Below are positions 1-6,895 of a DNA stretch of 15,024 bases, piece after piece (the stretch's first letter is position 1; each line of letters starts with the position of its first letter). The DNA is taken from positions 1 through 15,024 of the forward strand of contig CAYQAJ010000111.1 in the NCBI GenBank assembly GCA_964415245.1, read 5' to 3'. The notes beneath the pieces were generated by a model. The model saw only the letters and a program-made list of their open reading frames with translations, was not told where the DNA came from and made no database searches. Position numbers and translations under genes: made by a program. This stretch comes from CAYQAJ01 sp964415245 (GTDB lineage Bacteria > Planctomycetota > Planctomycetia > Pirellulales > Pirellulaceae).

Positions 1-402
1 ATCGGCTGCATCCAGGCCCAGCGTTGCCACACGGGCTGGTGCCCGACCGGCGTGGCGACCCAGAAAAAGTGGCTGATGCGGGGTCTCGATCCGACGCTCA
101 AGTCGGCGCGGCTGGCCAACTACATCGTCACGCTCCGCAAGGAGTTGTTGCAGCTCAGCCGGGCGTGTGGGGTGCCGCACCCATCGCTGGTGACGACCGA
201 GCACTTCGACATTCTGGACGAGCGGTTTTCCGCGGTCAGTGCCTCGGAGTGCTTTGGGTATTCCCCGAGCTGGGGGTTGCCTTCGCGGGCGGATCAGACC
301 GAAATCCGGCGGATCATGGTGGCCGAGGGGGGTGGGGCTGCCCCGTTCGCCGCTCCGAGCCCGAAACCGCCAGCGGAAATGGACGCTGTCGGGTCGTGCT
401 GA
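1..402 (+). CDS. FMN-binding glutamate synthase-family protein, C-terminal fragment
   Basis: This is the 3' end of a gene that begins before the window; 133 codons and a TGA stop are visible. The first residues read GCIQAQRCHTGWCPTGVATQ, with cysteines at visible residues 3, 9 and 14. That C-x5-C-x4-C spacing is the 3Fe-4S cluster motif of the glutamate synthase large subunit, and the following CPTGVATQ matches the family's CPVGxATQ. In the family this part closes the FMN-binding TIM barrel, where 2-oxoglutarate and ammonia are turned into glutamate. The following helices (KKWLMRGLD...NYIVTLRKELLQLSRACG) also fit the short FMN-binding glutamate synthase-like proteins that lack the amidotransferase and C-terminal GXGXG domains. 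The chain ends in a Pro/Ala-rich tail. Whether this is a true GltB or one of the shorter homologues cannot be decided from the fragment. Cytoplasmic. Confidence 0.82.
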   Translation: MGCIQAQRCHTGWCPTGVATQKKWLMRGLDPTLKSARLANYIVTLRKELLQLSRACGVPHPSLVTTEHFDILDERFSAVSASECFGYSPSWGLPSRADQTEIRRIMVAEGGGAAPFAAPSPKPPAEMDAVGSC

Positions 403-438
403 ATCGGTGGGAAACCGGCGGGAACCCTTCGATTCCCC

Positions 439-492
439 GTTCCCAGCTACCTTGGGAACTCAATTCCAGGCGCCTTGGGGAACTCTATTCCC
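439..492. repeat. Hairpin plus imperfect tandem repeat downstream of the glutamate synthase gene
   Basis: GTTCCCA (439-445) and TGGGAAC (453-459) form a perfect 7-bp stem with a 7-base loop, 37 bases after the glutamate synthase stop. A related unit is repeated with a period of about 23 bases: CCTTGGGAACTCAATTCC (450-467) and CCTTGGGGAACTCTATTCC (473-491). No T-tract follows the hairpin, so it is not a textbook intrinsic terminator. The rest of the 403-612 gap shows no convincing promoter. Confidence 0.5.
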
Positions 493-598
493 ACGGCGGG
501 CGTCATATTCTCCAACTGCCGGGGAGCTGCGAGCGTGGATGGAGCGCTCGGCTTCGCCTCGCGGCTAACCCTTTCCCGCGACCACTTTCCGTCGACTC

Positions 599-604
599 AG
601 GAGG
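599..604 (+). promoter_or_regulatory. Ribosome binding site deciding the start of the macroglobulin-like gene
   Basis: A full AGGAGG lies 8 bases before the ATG at 613. It favours this ATG over an in-frame TTG at 475, which would put about 46 unrelated residues in front of an otherwise normal signal peptide. Confidence 0.8.
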
Positions 605-612
605 CGTTCAGG

Positions 613-3600
613 ATGAAAAGGCGCATCAGTTACCAGCGGATCGGATTCATTCTGTTCCTTACCGCATCGGTGGGGCTCCTTTGGCGGGGCCTGGCGGCCC
701 AGAACGCCGAGGAGAAGCCCGAGGAGCCCAAGCCGGCCCTTGTCGACTCCGAAACGCTGGGCGGCCTCGACCGCTACCTGACGTTCGCCAGCACCGACAA
801 GCCGATCTACCGCCCCGGCGAAACGGTCTACGTCCGCGGCATCGTCTTGCAGCATGCCACGCATCAGCCGCTGGCCGAGGGGTTGCAAGTGGCGTCGGTT
901 ATCGAGCTCAAGGGCCCCAAGGGGGACACGGTCGCCTCGGGCACCGCCACGTCGGAAGACAGCGTGGTGGGATTCTCATGGCAGGTTCCGCCCGAGCAGG
1001 CCGGGGGTGAATACATTGTCCGCATGACCTATCCGTGGCACGGTCTTCCGCCGGCCGAGCGGAAGTTCGAAGTCCGGGCGTACCGCGCGCCGCGGCTCAA
1101 GTCGCAGATCAAGTTTTTGCGCGACGGCTATGGGCCCGGCGACGAAGTGACCGCCACTCTCGAAGTCACCCGCGCCGAAGGCGGCATTCCCGAAGGAGCC
1201 AAGGTGAGCGTGATCGCCCGCGTCGACGGCGACGTGGTGTACGAGGGAGCGACCGAGGTCGACGCCAAGGGCAACAGCGTGGCGCGGTTCCCGCTGCCAG
1301 TCGACATTCGGCGCGGCGAGGGAACGCTGGCGTTGGTCATCGAAGATGGCGGCGTTGTGGAAACGGCCAGCAAGACGATTCCCATTCTGCTGCAAACGGT
1401 CGATCTGACCATGTATCCGGAAGGGGGCGATCTCGTCGCCGGCCTGCCGAATCGCGTTTACATCGAGGCGTTCACTCCGGCGAAGAAGCCAGCCGATCTG
1501 GCAGGTGTCATTCGCGACGACGAGGGGAACGAAGTTGCCGATTTTCGCACCGAGCACGAAGGCCGCGGCCGATTCGGCTTCACGCCCGAGGAAGGCAAAA
1601 AGTACACGCTGGCCATCACCGAGCCCGCCGGCATCAAAACCGTTTATCCGCTGCCCGAAGCGAAGGCGTCGGGCGTCGTGCTGCACGCCGACCGCGACAC
1701 GTATGCGGCCGGAGAGCCGGTTACGCTGCTCGTGGGCGCCAATCCGCGCGTCGAGGGGCTACACGTAACGCTCGCCAAGCGCGAGGTCGTGTTGGAGAAG
1801 GTGGCGCCGGTCACCGCTGACGGTGAACTGGCCGAGGCAACGTTTGACGACATCGCGGCCAACGGCGTGCTCGTGGCCACGGCGTGGAGCGGCGACGGCA
1901 TGCCGCTGGCCGAACGGCTCATCTTCCGCCAGCCGGCGCGGTCGGTGCAGGTCGAAATCACGGCCGACGCGAAGCAGTACGTTCCCGGCGGCAAGGCGAA
2001 GCTCACCGTAAAGACGACCGACGAATCGGGCAAGCCGATCAGCGCCGTCGTGGGCATCACCGTGACCGACGACAGCGTGCTGGAAATGATCGAGAAGCGC
2101 GAGCAGGCGCCGCGTCTGCCCGTGATGGTTCTGTTGGAAAACGAAGTTCGCGACCTGGCCGACGCGCACGTGTACTTCGACGCGGAGAACGAGAAGGCGC
2201 CGCTGGCGGTCGATCTTTTGCTCGGCACGCAGGGTTGGCGGCGATTCGCGTTCCTCGACACGGCGAAGTTCATCGAGGCGAACGGCGACGCGGCCCGCCG
2301 CACGCTGGCGCTGAAAATGGCGTCGGTCGAAGAGCAAATGCTGCAAGCTCATGCATTGAGGGGCGGAGCGGTCCGGTTCAACCGGAACGAAGCGCTGGAG
2401 GTCGAAAAGTTTCGCGTCTTCGATGATGCGGCTGATGGGGCGGCTGTGCCGCTGCCTGCCGCGGCGCCTGTCGATGCTGCCGTTCCGGACGTTGCTGCTC
2501 CGCCTGTCGGGGCGGAAGAACCTGGCGCGGAGCCCGCCGAGAATCCCGTCGCGGGTCCCGAAGTGGCTAATGGCGGCGACCGCCAGGCGGCTGCGGCCAA
2601 GCCCGCCCTCCCGCCTCGCGACCAGAAGGAAAGGCAAGAGCAAGGCGCCCGCGCCGATCTACGCAAGGCCTTGGGTGGAGCCGATAAGAACGCCCGACGA
2701 CGCAGGATCATCGGAGAAGCAGACGAAGACTTAGACCGCATAGGCGGATTCGGCGGAATCGCGGTCGGCGACGACTTCGTGGCCGTCCGCGTGTACGCGC
2801 ATCAGGTTCGCCCCGATCGCGAGCCCGGCCAGCGCATCGACTTCACCGAAACGCTGTTCTGGAACGCCGGCATCAAGACCGACGAGCAAGGTCAGGCCAG
2901 CGTCGAGTTTGGCCTCTCGGACAGCGTCACCAGCTTCCGCGTGCTGGCCGACGCCTTTTCGGCAAGCGGGGCGCTCGGTGCCGCCAACACGGCTATCGAG
3001 TCGGTTGAGCCGTTCTATCTCGAACCGAAGATGCCGCTTGAAGTCACCGCGGGCGACCGCATTCTGCTGCCCGTGGGCGTGGTGAACGCCACCGACGCGA
3101 CTCTCGAAGGCGCACAGTTTGGCGCATCGTCGCACACCGCGATCGACATCGTTTCGCCACTGCGGCCCTTCGACCTGGCTCCGAAAGCCCGCAAGCGGCA
3201 CGTGATCGAGCTCATGGTCGGCCGCCACAACGGTTCGGCCCACTTCACGCTGACGGGCAGAGCGGGCCCCTATGCCGACGAGGTCACGCGCACGCTGGTC
3301 ATCAAGCCGTCGGGCTTCCCTATCCAGCTTTCGCGCGGCGGGCTGATTAACCCGGGCGATCTGGTGACGCAGGAGATTACGATTCCCGACACGATGGTTG
3401 CGGGAAGCCTCAAGGCCCGCGTCGTGGTCTATCCCACGCCGCTGGCCAGCATGACCGAAGCGCTCGAATCGCTGATTCGCGAACCGTACGGCTGCTTCGA
3501 GCAAACCAGCTCGACGACCTATCCGCTGGTGATGGCGCAGCAGTACTTCCTCTCGCACCAGGGGGTCGACCCCACGATGGTCGAGCGGAGCAGCCAGATT

Positions 3601-4914
3601 CTGGAGACCGGCTACCAGCGCCTGTTGGGCTTCGAGTGCAAGAGCGGCGGCTACGAGTGGTTCGGCAGCGATCCCGGCCACGACGCGCTCACGGCGTACG
3701 GCCTGCTCGAATTCACCGACATGGCGCAGGTGCGGCACGTCGATCCGGCCATGCTTGAGCGCACGCGCAAGTGGATGCTCGAGCAGCGCGACGGCAAAGG
3801 TGGCTACCAGCGCAAGACCCACACGCTGCACACGTGGCTGGCCGACCCCGAAGTGGCTAACAGCTACAACACGTGGGCTATGTTGAGCGCGGGCATCGAC
3901 GCCGATCTTTCGACCGAAGCGAACTGGGTCCGCGAGGAAGCTCAGAAGAGCGAGAATTCGTACGTAACGGCGCTGGCGGCCAACGTAATGATCGCGGCCG
4001 GCGACAAGGAAGGTGAGGAGATTCTGCTCGACAAGCTGGCCGGCAAGCAGAGCGACGACGGTTCGGTGCAAGGGGCCACCACGTCGGTGGTCGGCAGCGG
4101 CGGCGAAGCGCTCGTGATTGAGACCACCTCGTTGGCGGCGCTCGCCTGGCTGCACAACCCGCACTACGTCGCCAACGTCGAGAAGGCGATTCAGTACCTG
4201 GCCGAAGTCTGCAAGGGCGGGCGCTTCGGTTCCACGCAGTCGACCGTGTTGGCGCTCAAGGCGATTGTGGAATACGACAAGTCGCGAGCCGTGCCCAAGG
4301 CGCCGGGTTCGCTCGAGTTGCTCGTCGACGATGAGGCGGTCGGCTCGGCCGTCGCGTTCACCGCCGAAACGAAGGGCGCCATCGAGCTGCCCGACGCTTC
4401 GGCCCTGCTGACGCCTGGCAAGCACAAAGTGCAGGTCCGCATGAACGACGGCTCGAACATGCCGTACTCGGTGGCCATCGACTTCAACAGCCTGAAGCCC
4501 GATTCGGCCGAGGATTGCAAGCTGCACCTGGAGACTCGTCTCCGCGATGAGAAGCTGGGCGAGGGCGAAGTGACCGAGGCCGAGGTGGTGGTGGTCAATC
4601 GCACCAACGAAGCGGTGCCCACGCCGGTGGCCATTGTCGGCATTCCCGGCGGGCTGGAAGTTCGCCACGATCAGCTCAAGGAGCTGGTCAAGGCGGGCAA
4701 GATCGCGGCGTACGAGGTTCGCGGCCGCGAGGTCGTGCTCTACTGGCGGTCACTGGCCGCCGAGGAGCGGGTCGACCTGCCACTGAGTCTGGTCGCGGCG
4801 GTGCCGGGCAGCTACGCGGGTCCCGCGAGCCGTGCCTATTTGTACTACACCGACGAGCTGAAGCACTGGAACGACGCGCTGGCGATCGAGATCACGCCGA
4901 AGAACGAGGAGTAG
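613..4914 (+). CDS. Exported alpha-2-macroglobulin-like protein (MG2 and thioester domains)
   Basis: A 1433-residue protein, the usual size for bacterial alpha-2-macroglobulins, which trap or inhibit proteases in the periplasm or at the cell surface. Residues 1 to about 30 are a Sec signal peptide (basic KRR, then FILFLTASVGLL) with no lipobox, unlike the E. coli lipoprotein homologue. The MG2 signature DKPIYRPGE is at 62-70. A second conserved block (TETLFWNAGIKTDEQG...SVTSFRVLADAF, near 747-780) matches the A2M domain. The thioester motif is GCFEQ with Cys961 and Gln964; LTAYGLLEF and helical repeats typical of the thioester domain follow, then a beta-rich C-terminus. Residues about 601-710 are low-complexity Ala/Pro/Glu ending in four arginines (695-698), a possible bait region. 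The gene stands alone, with its own ribosome binding site and terminator. The PBP1C gene that often accompanies enterobacterial homologues is not in view. Target proteases are unknown. Confidence 0.9.
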   Translation: MKRRISYQRIGFILFLTASVGLLWRGLAAQNAEEKPEEPKPALVDSETLGGLDRYLTFASTDKPIYRPGETVYVRGIVLQHATHQPLAEGLQVASVIELKGPKGDTVASGTATSEDSVVGFSWQVPPEQAGGEYIVRMTYPWHGLPPAERKFEVRAYRAPRLKSQIKFLRDGYGPGDEVTATLEVTRAEGGIPEGAKVSVIARVDGDVVYEGATEVDAKGNSVARFPLPVDIRRGEGTLALVIEDGGVVETASKTIPILLQTVDLTMYPEGGDLVAGLPNRVYIEAFTPAKKPADLAGVIRDDEGNEVADFRTEHEGRGRFGFTPEEGKKYTLAITEPAGIKTVYPLPEAKASGVVLHADRDTYAAGEPVTLLVGANPRVEGLHVTLAKREVVLEKVAPVTADGELAEATFDDIAANGVLVATAWSGDGMPLAERLIFRQPARSVQVEITADAKQYVPGGKAKLTVKTTDESGKPISAVVGITVTDDSVLEMIEKREQAPRLPVMVLLENEVRDLADAHVYFDAENEKAPLAVDLLLGTQGWRRFAFLDTAKFIEANGDAARRTLALKMASVEEQMLQAHALRGGAVRFNRNEALEVEKFRVFDDAADGAAVPLPAAAPVDAAVPDVAAPPVGAEEPGAEPAENPVAGPEVANGGDRQAAAAKPALPPRDQKERQEQGARADLRKALGGADKNARRRRIIGEADEDLDRIGGFGGIAVGDDFVAVRVYAHQVRPDREPGQRIDFTETLFWNAGIKTDEQGQASVEFGLSDSVTSFRVLADAFSASGALGAANTAIESVEPFYLEPKMPLEVTAGDRILLPVGVVNATDATLEGAQFGASSHTAIDIVSPLRPFDLAPKARKRHVIELMVGRHNGSAHFTLTGRAGPYADEVTRTLVIKPSGFPIQLSRGGLINPGDLVTQEITIPDTMVAGSLKARVVVYPTPLASMTEALESLIREPYGCFEQTSSTTYPLVMAQQYFLSHQGVDPTMVERSSQILETGYQRLLGFECKSGGYEWFGSDPGHDALTAYGLLEFTDMAQVRHVDPAMLERTRKWMLEQRDGKGGYQRKTHTLHTWLADPEVANSYNTWAMLSAGIDADLSTEANWVREEAQKSENSYVTALAANVMIAAGDKEGEEILLDKLAGKQSDDGSVQGATTSVVGSGGEALVIETTSLAALAWLHNPHYVANVEKAIQYLAEVCKGGRFGSTQSTVLALKAIVEYDKSRAVPKAPGSLELLVDDEAVGSAVAFTAETKGAIELPDASALLTPGKHKVQVRMNDGSNMPYSVAIDFNSLKPDSAEDCKLHLETRLRDEKLGEGEVTEAEVVVVNRTNEAVPTPVAIVGIPGGLEVRHDQLKELVKAGKIAAYEVRGREVVLYWRSLAAEERVDLPLSLVAAVPGSYAGPASRAYLYYTDELKHWNDALAIEITPKNEE

Positions 4915-4969
4915 CGGGGCGCGGCTCGATGCCGAGCGGATGATGACGTGAGGCGTTTCACTAGGGTGT

Positions 4970-5001
4970 GGGCCTGGATATCCGGGTCCATGCCCTTTTT
5001 T
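4970..5001 (+). terminator. Intrinsic terminator of the macroglobulin-like gene
   Basis: GGGC-C-TGGA (4970-4978) pairs with TCCA-T-GCCC (4987-4995): eight pairs with one internal C/T mismatch, around an 8-base loop. Six T residues (4996-5001) follow directly. It lies 56 bases after the stop codon, in the expected place and orientation. Confidence 0.75.
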
Positions 5002-5031
5002 CATTCTGCGGCTTGATGTCCCTTCGGTAAC

Positions 5032-5048
5032 AGTTCCGCAACGGAACT
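5032..5048. other. Short perfect hairpin in the intergenic region
   Basis: AGTTCCG and CGGAACT form a perfect 7-bp stem with the 3-base loop CAA, followed by TTTCC. It lies 30 bases after the terminator and 97 bases before the next start codon. It could be a second, weak terminator element or part of the next gene's leader; nothing decides between these. Confidence 0.4.
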
Positions 5049-5144
5049 TTCCTAATGGCGTGCGGTCGAATAGAATGGGCTTCGTAACGACTTGCGCCCG
5101 TTCGTACCCGGTTCGAACCTGCCTCCGAGGAGCGAGAACGGATT

Positions 5145-6821
5145 ATGAGTTTATCCCGAGCGGACTGCGTGAGCCACGATTGGTCGATCGCATGGGTGTT
5201 GGTCCTGTCGCTGCTGAGTCTGGCTTTCGTGCCGCCCCTCGCGGTGTCGGCTGCGGAGTCGGACGACGCCGTTGCCGCTATGTACGAGCGGACACTGCGC
5301 GAGCGAAGCATCGCGCCCACCTCCGCCGGATTAATTCAGTTCCTTCGCGATCTGCATCCCAGCGAGGAAACGCAGAATCTGGCCACTCGGCTCATCGCGC
5401 AGCTCAACAGCGACAGTTACGCCGAGCGCGAGGCGGCGATGACGCGGCTGTTGCTGCTGCCGGCTTTGCCCGTCGAAGCGCTGAAGGTGGCAGCCGAGAA
5501 AGGCGAGCCGGAGGTTCGCTGGCGTGCCCGCGTGATTCTCGATACGGGGGAAGACGAGAGCGCAACCGTGCTCTACGCGGTGTTCAAGACCATCGAGCTG
5601 AGAAAGTTGCGGGGCACGGTGCCGGAACTGCTGCGGATCATACCGCTTTGCGACAAGCCTCATTTGGTCGACGCGGTCCGCGCGGCGCTCGAAGCGGTGG
5701 CCGAGCCGCAGGATGCGCCGCCGCTGCGCGAGGCCCTTTCCCACCCGCACGCCGACGTCCGCGCCACCGCCGCCCTGGTGCTCTGGAAGTGCGACGGCCA
5801 GCGGGCTCTGCCCCACCTGCGAGCCGTGCTCGAAGTGCCTGGGCAGCCCGACAAGGTGAGACTGTCGGCCATCGTGGGCATGGCCAATCTGGGCGAACGG
5901 GAGAGCCTGACCCTGTTGCACGGGCTGTTGATGTCCGACGACCCACAAGTCCGCGTCGGCAGCTTTCTGGCGCTGTCCGCGCTGACTGGGCAGCATTTTG
6001 GTTACGCGGCTTACGATACGGAAGACAAGCGGCTGGCCTCGGCTACGAAGTGGAAGGAGTGGATCGACGGAGAAGGCAAATCGGCCGATCTAAAATTCCC
6101 CATCGACCTGTACGCCGCCGACGTCGGCTATTTGCACGGCAACACGCTGCTGGCCTTCGGCTACCAGAACAAAGTGGTGGAGTACGACCCCTCCGGTAAA
6201 GAGGTGTGGTCGTATCCGGGCGGCGGCGCTTGGAGCGCCGAGAAGATGATGAACGGCAACGTGCTCATCGCCGCCTACAACGAGAACCGCGTGATCGAGG
6301 TCGACCCCACCGGCAAGATCGTGTGGGAACGCCCCTCGCCTTCGTGCCTCAACGCCCGGCCGCTGCGCAACGGCAACATTCTGATCTCGGAGCACTCCTC
6401 GAAAAAAGTATATGAGGTCGATCGCGAGAAAAGTATTCTGTGGGAGTACGAAACTTCGAATGCGTGCTGCGACGCCCATCGGCTGGATAACGGCAACACG
6501 ATGATCGCCGAAGGGAATCGAATCATCGAAGTCGACCGCGAGAAGAAAATCGTGTGGGAAATGGAAGCCGGGCAGCCTTATGGCATTCAGCCGCTGCGGA
6601 ACGGCAACGTGCTGGTGGCCGACCTGAACGGCCGCGCCTTCGAGGCGACCCGCGACAAGACCATCATCTGGGAAGTGCAGGAGCAAAACCCGGTCGACGT
6701 TTTCCGCTTGCCCAACGGCAATACGATAGTCACGGGCGCCAGCCGCTTCGCCGAGTACACGCCCGACAAGACCGTGGTGTGGTCCCAGGACGGTTGCAAC
6801 TACGGCACCGCCCGGCGGTAG
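5145..6821 (+). CDS. Exported HEAT-repeat protein with C-terminal six-blade beta-propeller
   Basis: A 558-residue protein of unknown specific function. Residues 1 to about 36 are a Sec signal peptide (hydrophobic AWVLVLSLLSLAFVPP, then AVSAAES). Residues about 80-285 are alpha-helical HEAT-like repeats (for example HADVRATAALVLWK and DPQVRVGSFLALSALTG), ending in LTGQHFGY...WKEWI, a pattern common in planctomycete HEAT proteins. Residues about 321-550 are six repeats of roughly 38 residues built on NGNxLIA...RVIEVDxxxKIVWE, a PQQ/WD-type propeller like that of arylsulfotransferase-related proteins. Both modules usually serve protein or ligand binding; no catalytic residue can be named. GAGGAG (5127-5132) lies 12 bases before the ATG, a slightly long spacing. 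The gene follows a terminator, so it probably has its own promoter, though no clear -35/-10 pair was found. The amidohydrolase gene follows 74 bases later and may be co-transcribed. Confidence 0.85.
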   Translation: MSLSRADCVSHDWSIAWVLVLSLLSLAFVPPLAVSAAESDDAVAAMYERTLRERSIAPTSAGLIQFLRDLHPSEETQNLATRLIAQLNSDSYAEREAAMTRLLLLPALPVEALKVAAEKGEPEVRWRARVILDTGEDESATVLYAVFKTIELRKLRGTVPELLRIIPLCDKPHLVDAVRAALEAVAEPQDAPPLREALSHPHADVRATAALVLWKCDGQRALPHLRAVLEVPGQPDKVRLSAIVGMANLGERESLTLLHGLLMSDDPQVRVGSFLALSALTGQHFGYAAYDTEDKRLASATKWKEWIDGEGKSADLKFPIDLYAADVGYLHGNTLLAFGYQNKVVEYDPSGKEVWSYPGGGAWSAEKMMNGNVLIAAYNENRVIEVDPTGKIVWERPSPSCLNARPLRNGNILISEHSSKKVYEVDREKSILWEYETSNACCDAHRLDNGNTMIAEGNRIIEVDREKKIVWEMEAGQPYGIQPLRNGNVLVADLNGRAFEATRDKTIIWEVQEQNPVDVFRLPNGNTIVTGASRFAEYTPDKTVVWSQDGCNYGTARR

Positions 6822-6827
6822 CCGTAT

Positions 6828-6886
6828 CGTAAGCGCGAAGCGTAAGCGAGGGACGCTGCACGTAAGCGCCAAGCGCAAGCGAGGGA
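6828..6886 (+). repeat. Two direct copies of a 26-bp AAGCG-rich repeat
   Basis: Copies at 6828-6853 and 6861-6886 match at 24 of 26 positions, with a period of 33 bases. Both begin CGTAAGCGC and end AAGCGAGGGA, and each contains several AAGCG words. They fill almost the whole gap between the propeller gene and the amidohydrolase gene. Similar AAGCG...GAGGGA words are, from memory, frequent between genes in planctomycete genomes. The final GAGGGA of the second copy is placed to act as the ribosome binding site of the next gene. Confidence 0.8.
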
Positions 6887-6895
6887 TTTCCCCCG

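Noticed and set aside
475..612. Upstream extension of the macroglobulin-like protein from a TTG at 475
   Set aside because: The 46 extra residues precede a normal signal peptide and have no similarity to a leader; the ATG at 613 has a full AGGAGG at the right distance.
2731..4668. Long antisense open frame of 645 codons opposite the macroglobulin-like gene
   Set aside because: Same reason: the sense frame contains the thioester and A2M motifs, and the antisense translation is Arg/His/Leu-rich with no family pattern.
5071..5076. TAGAAT as a -10 box for the HEAT-propeller gene
   Set aside because: No acceptable -35 hexamer lies 16-18 bases upstream, so the promoter call is not supported.
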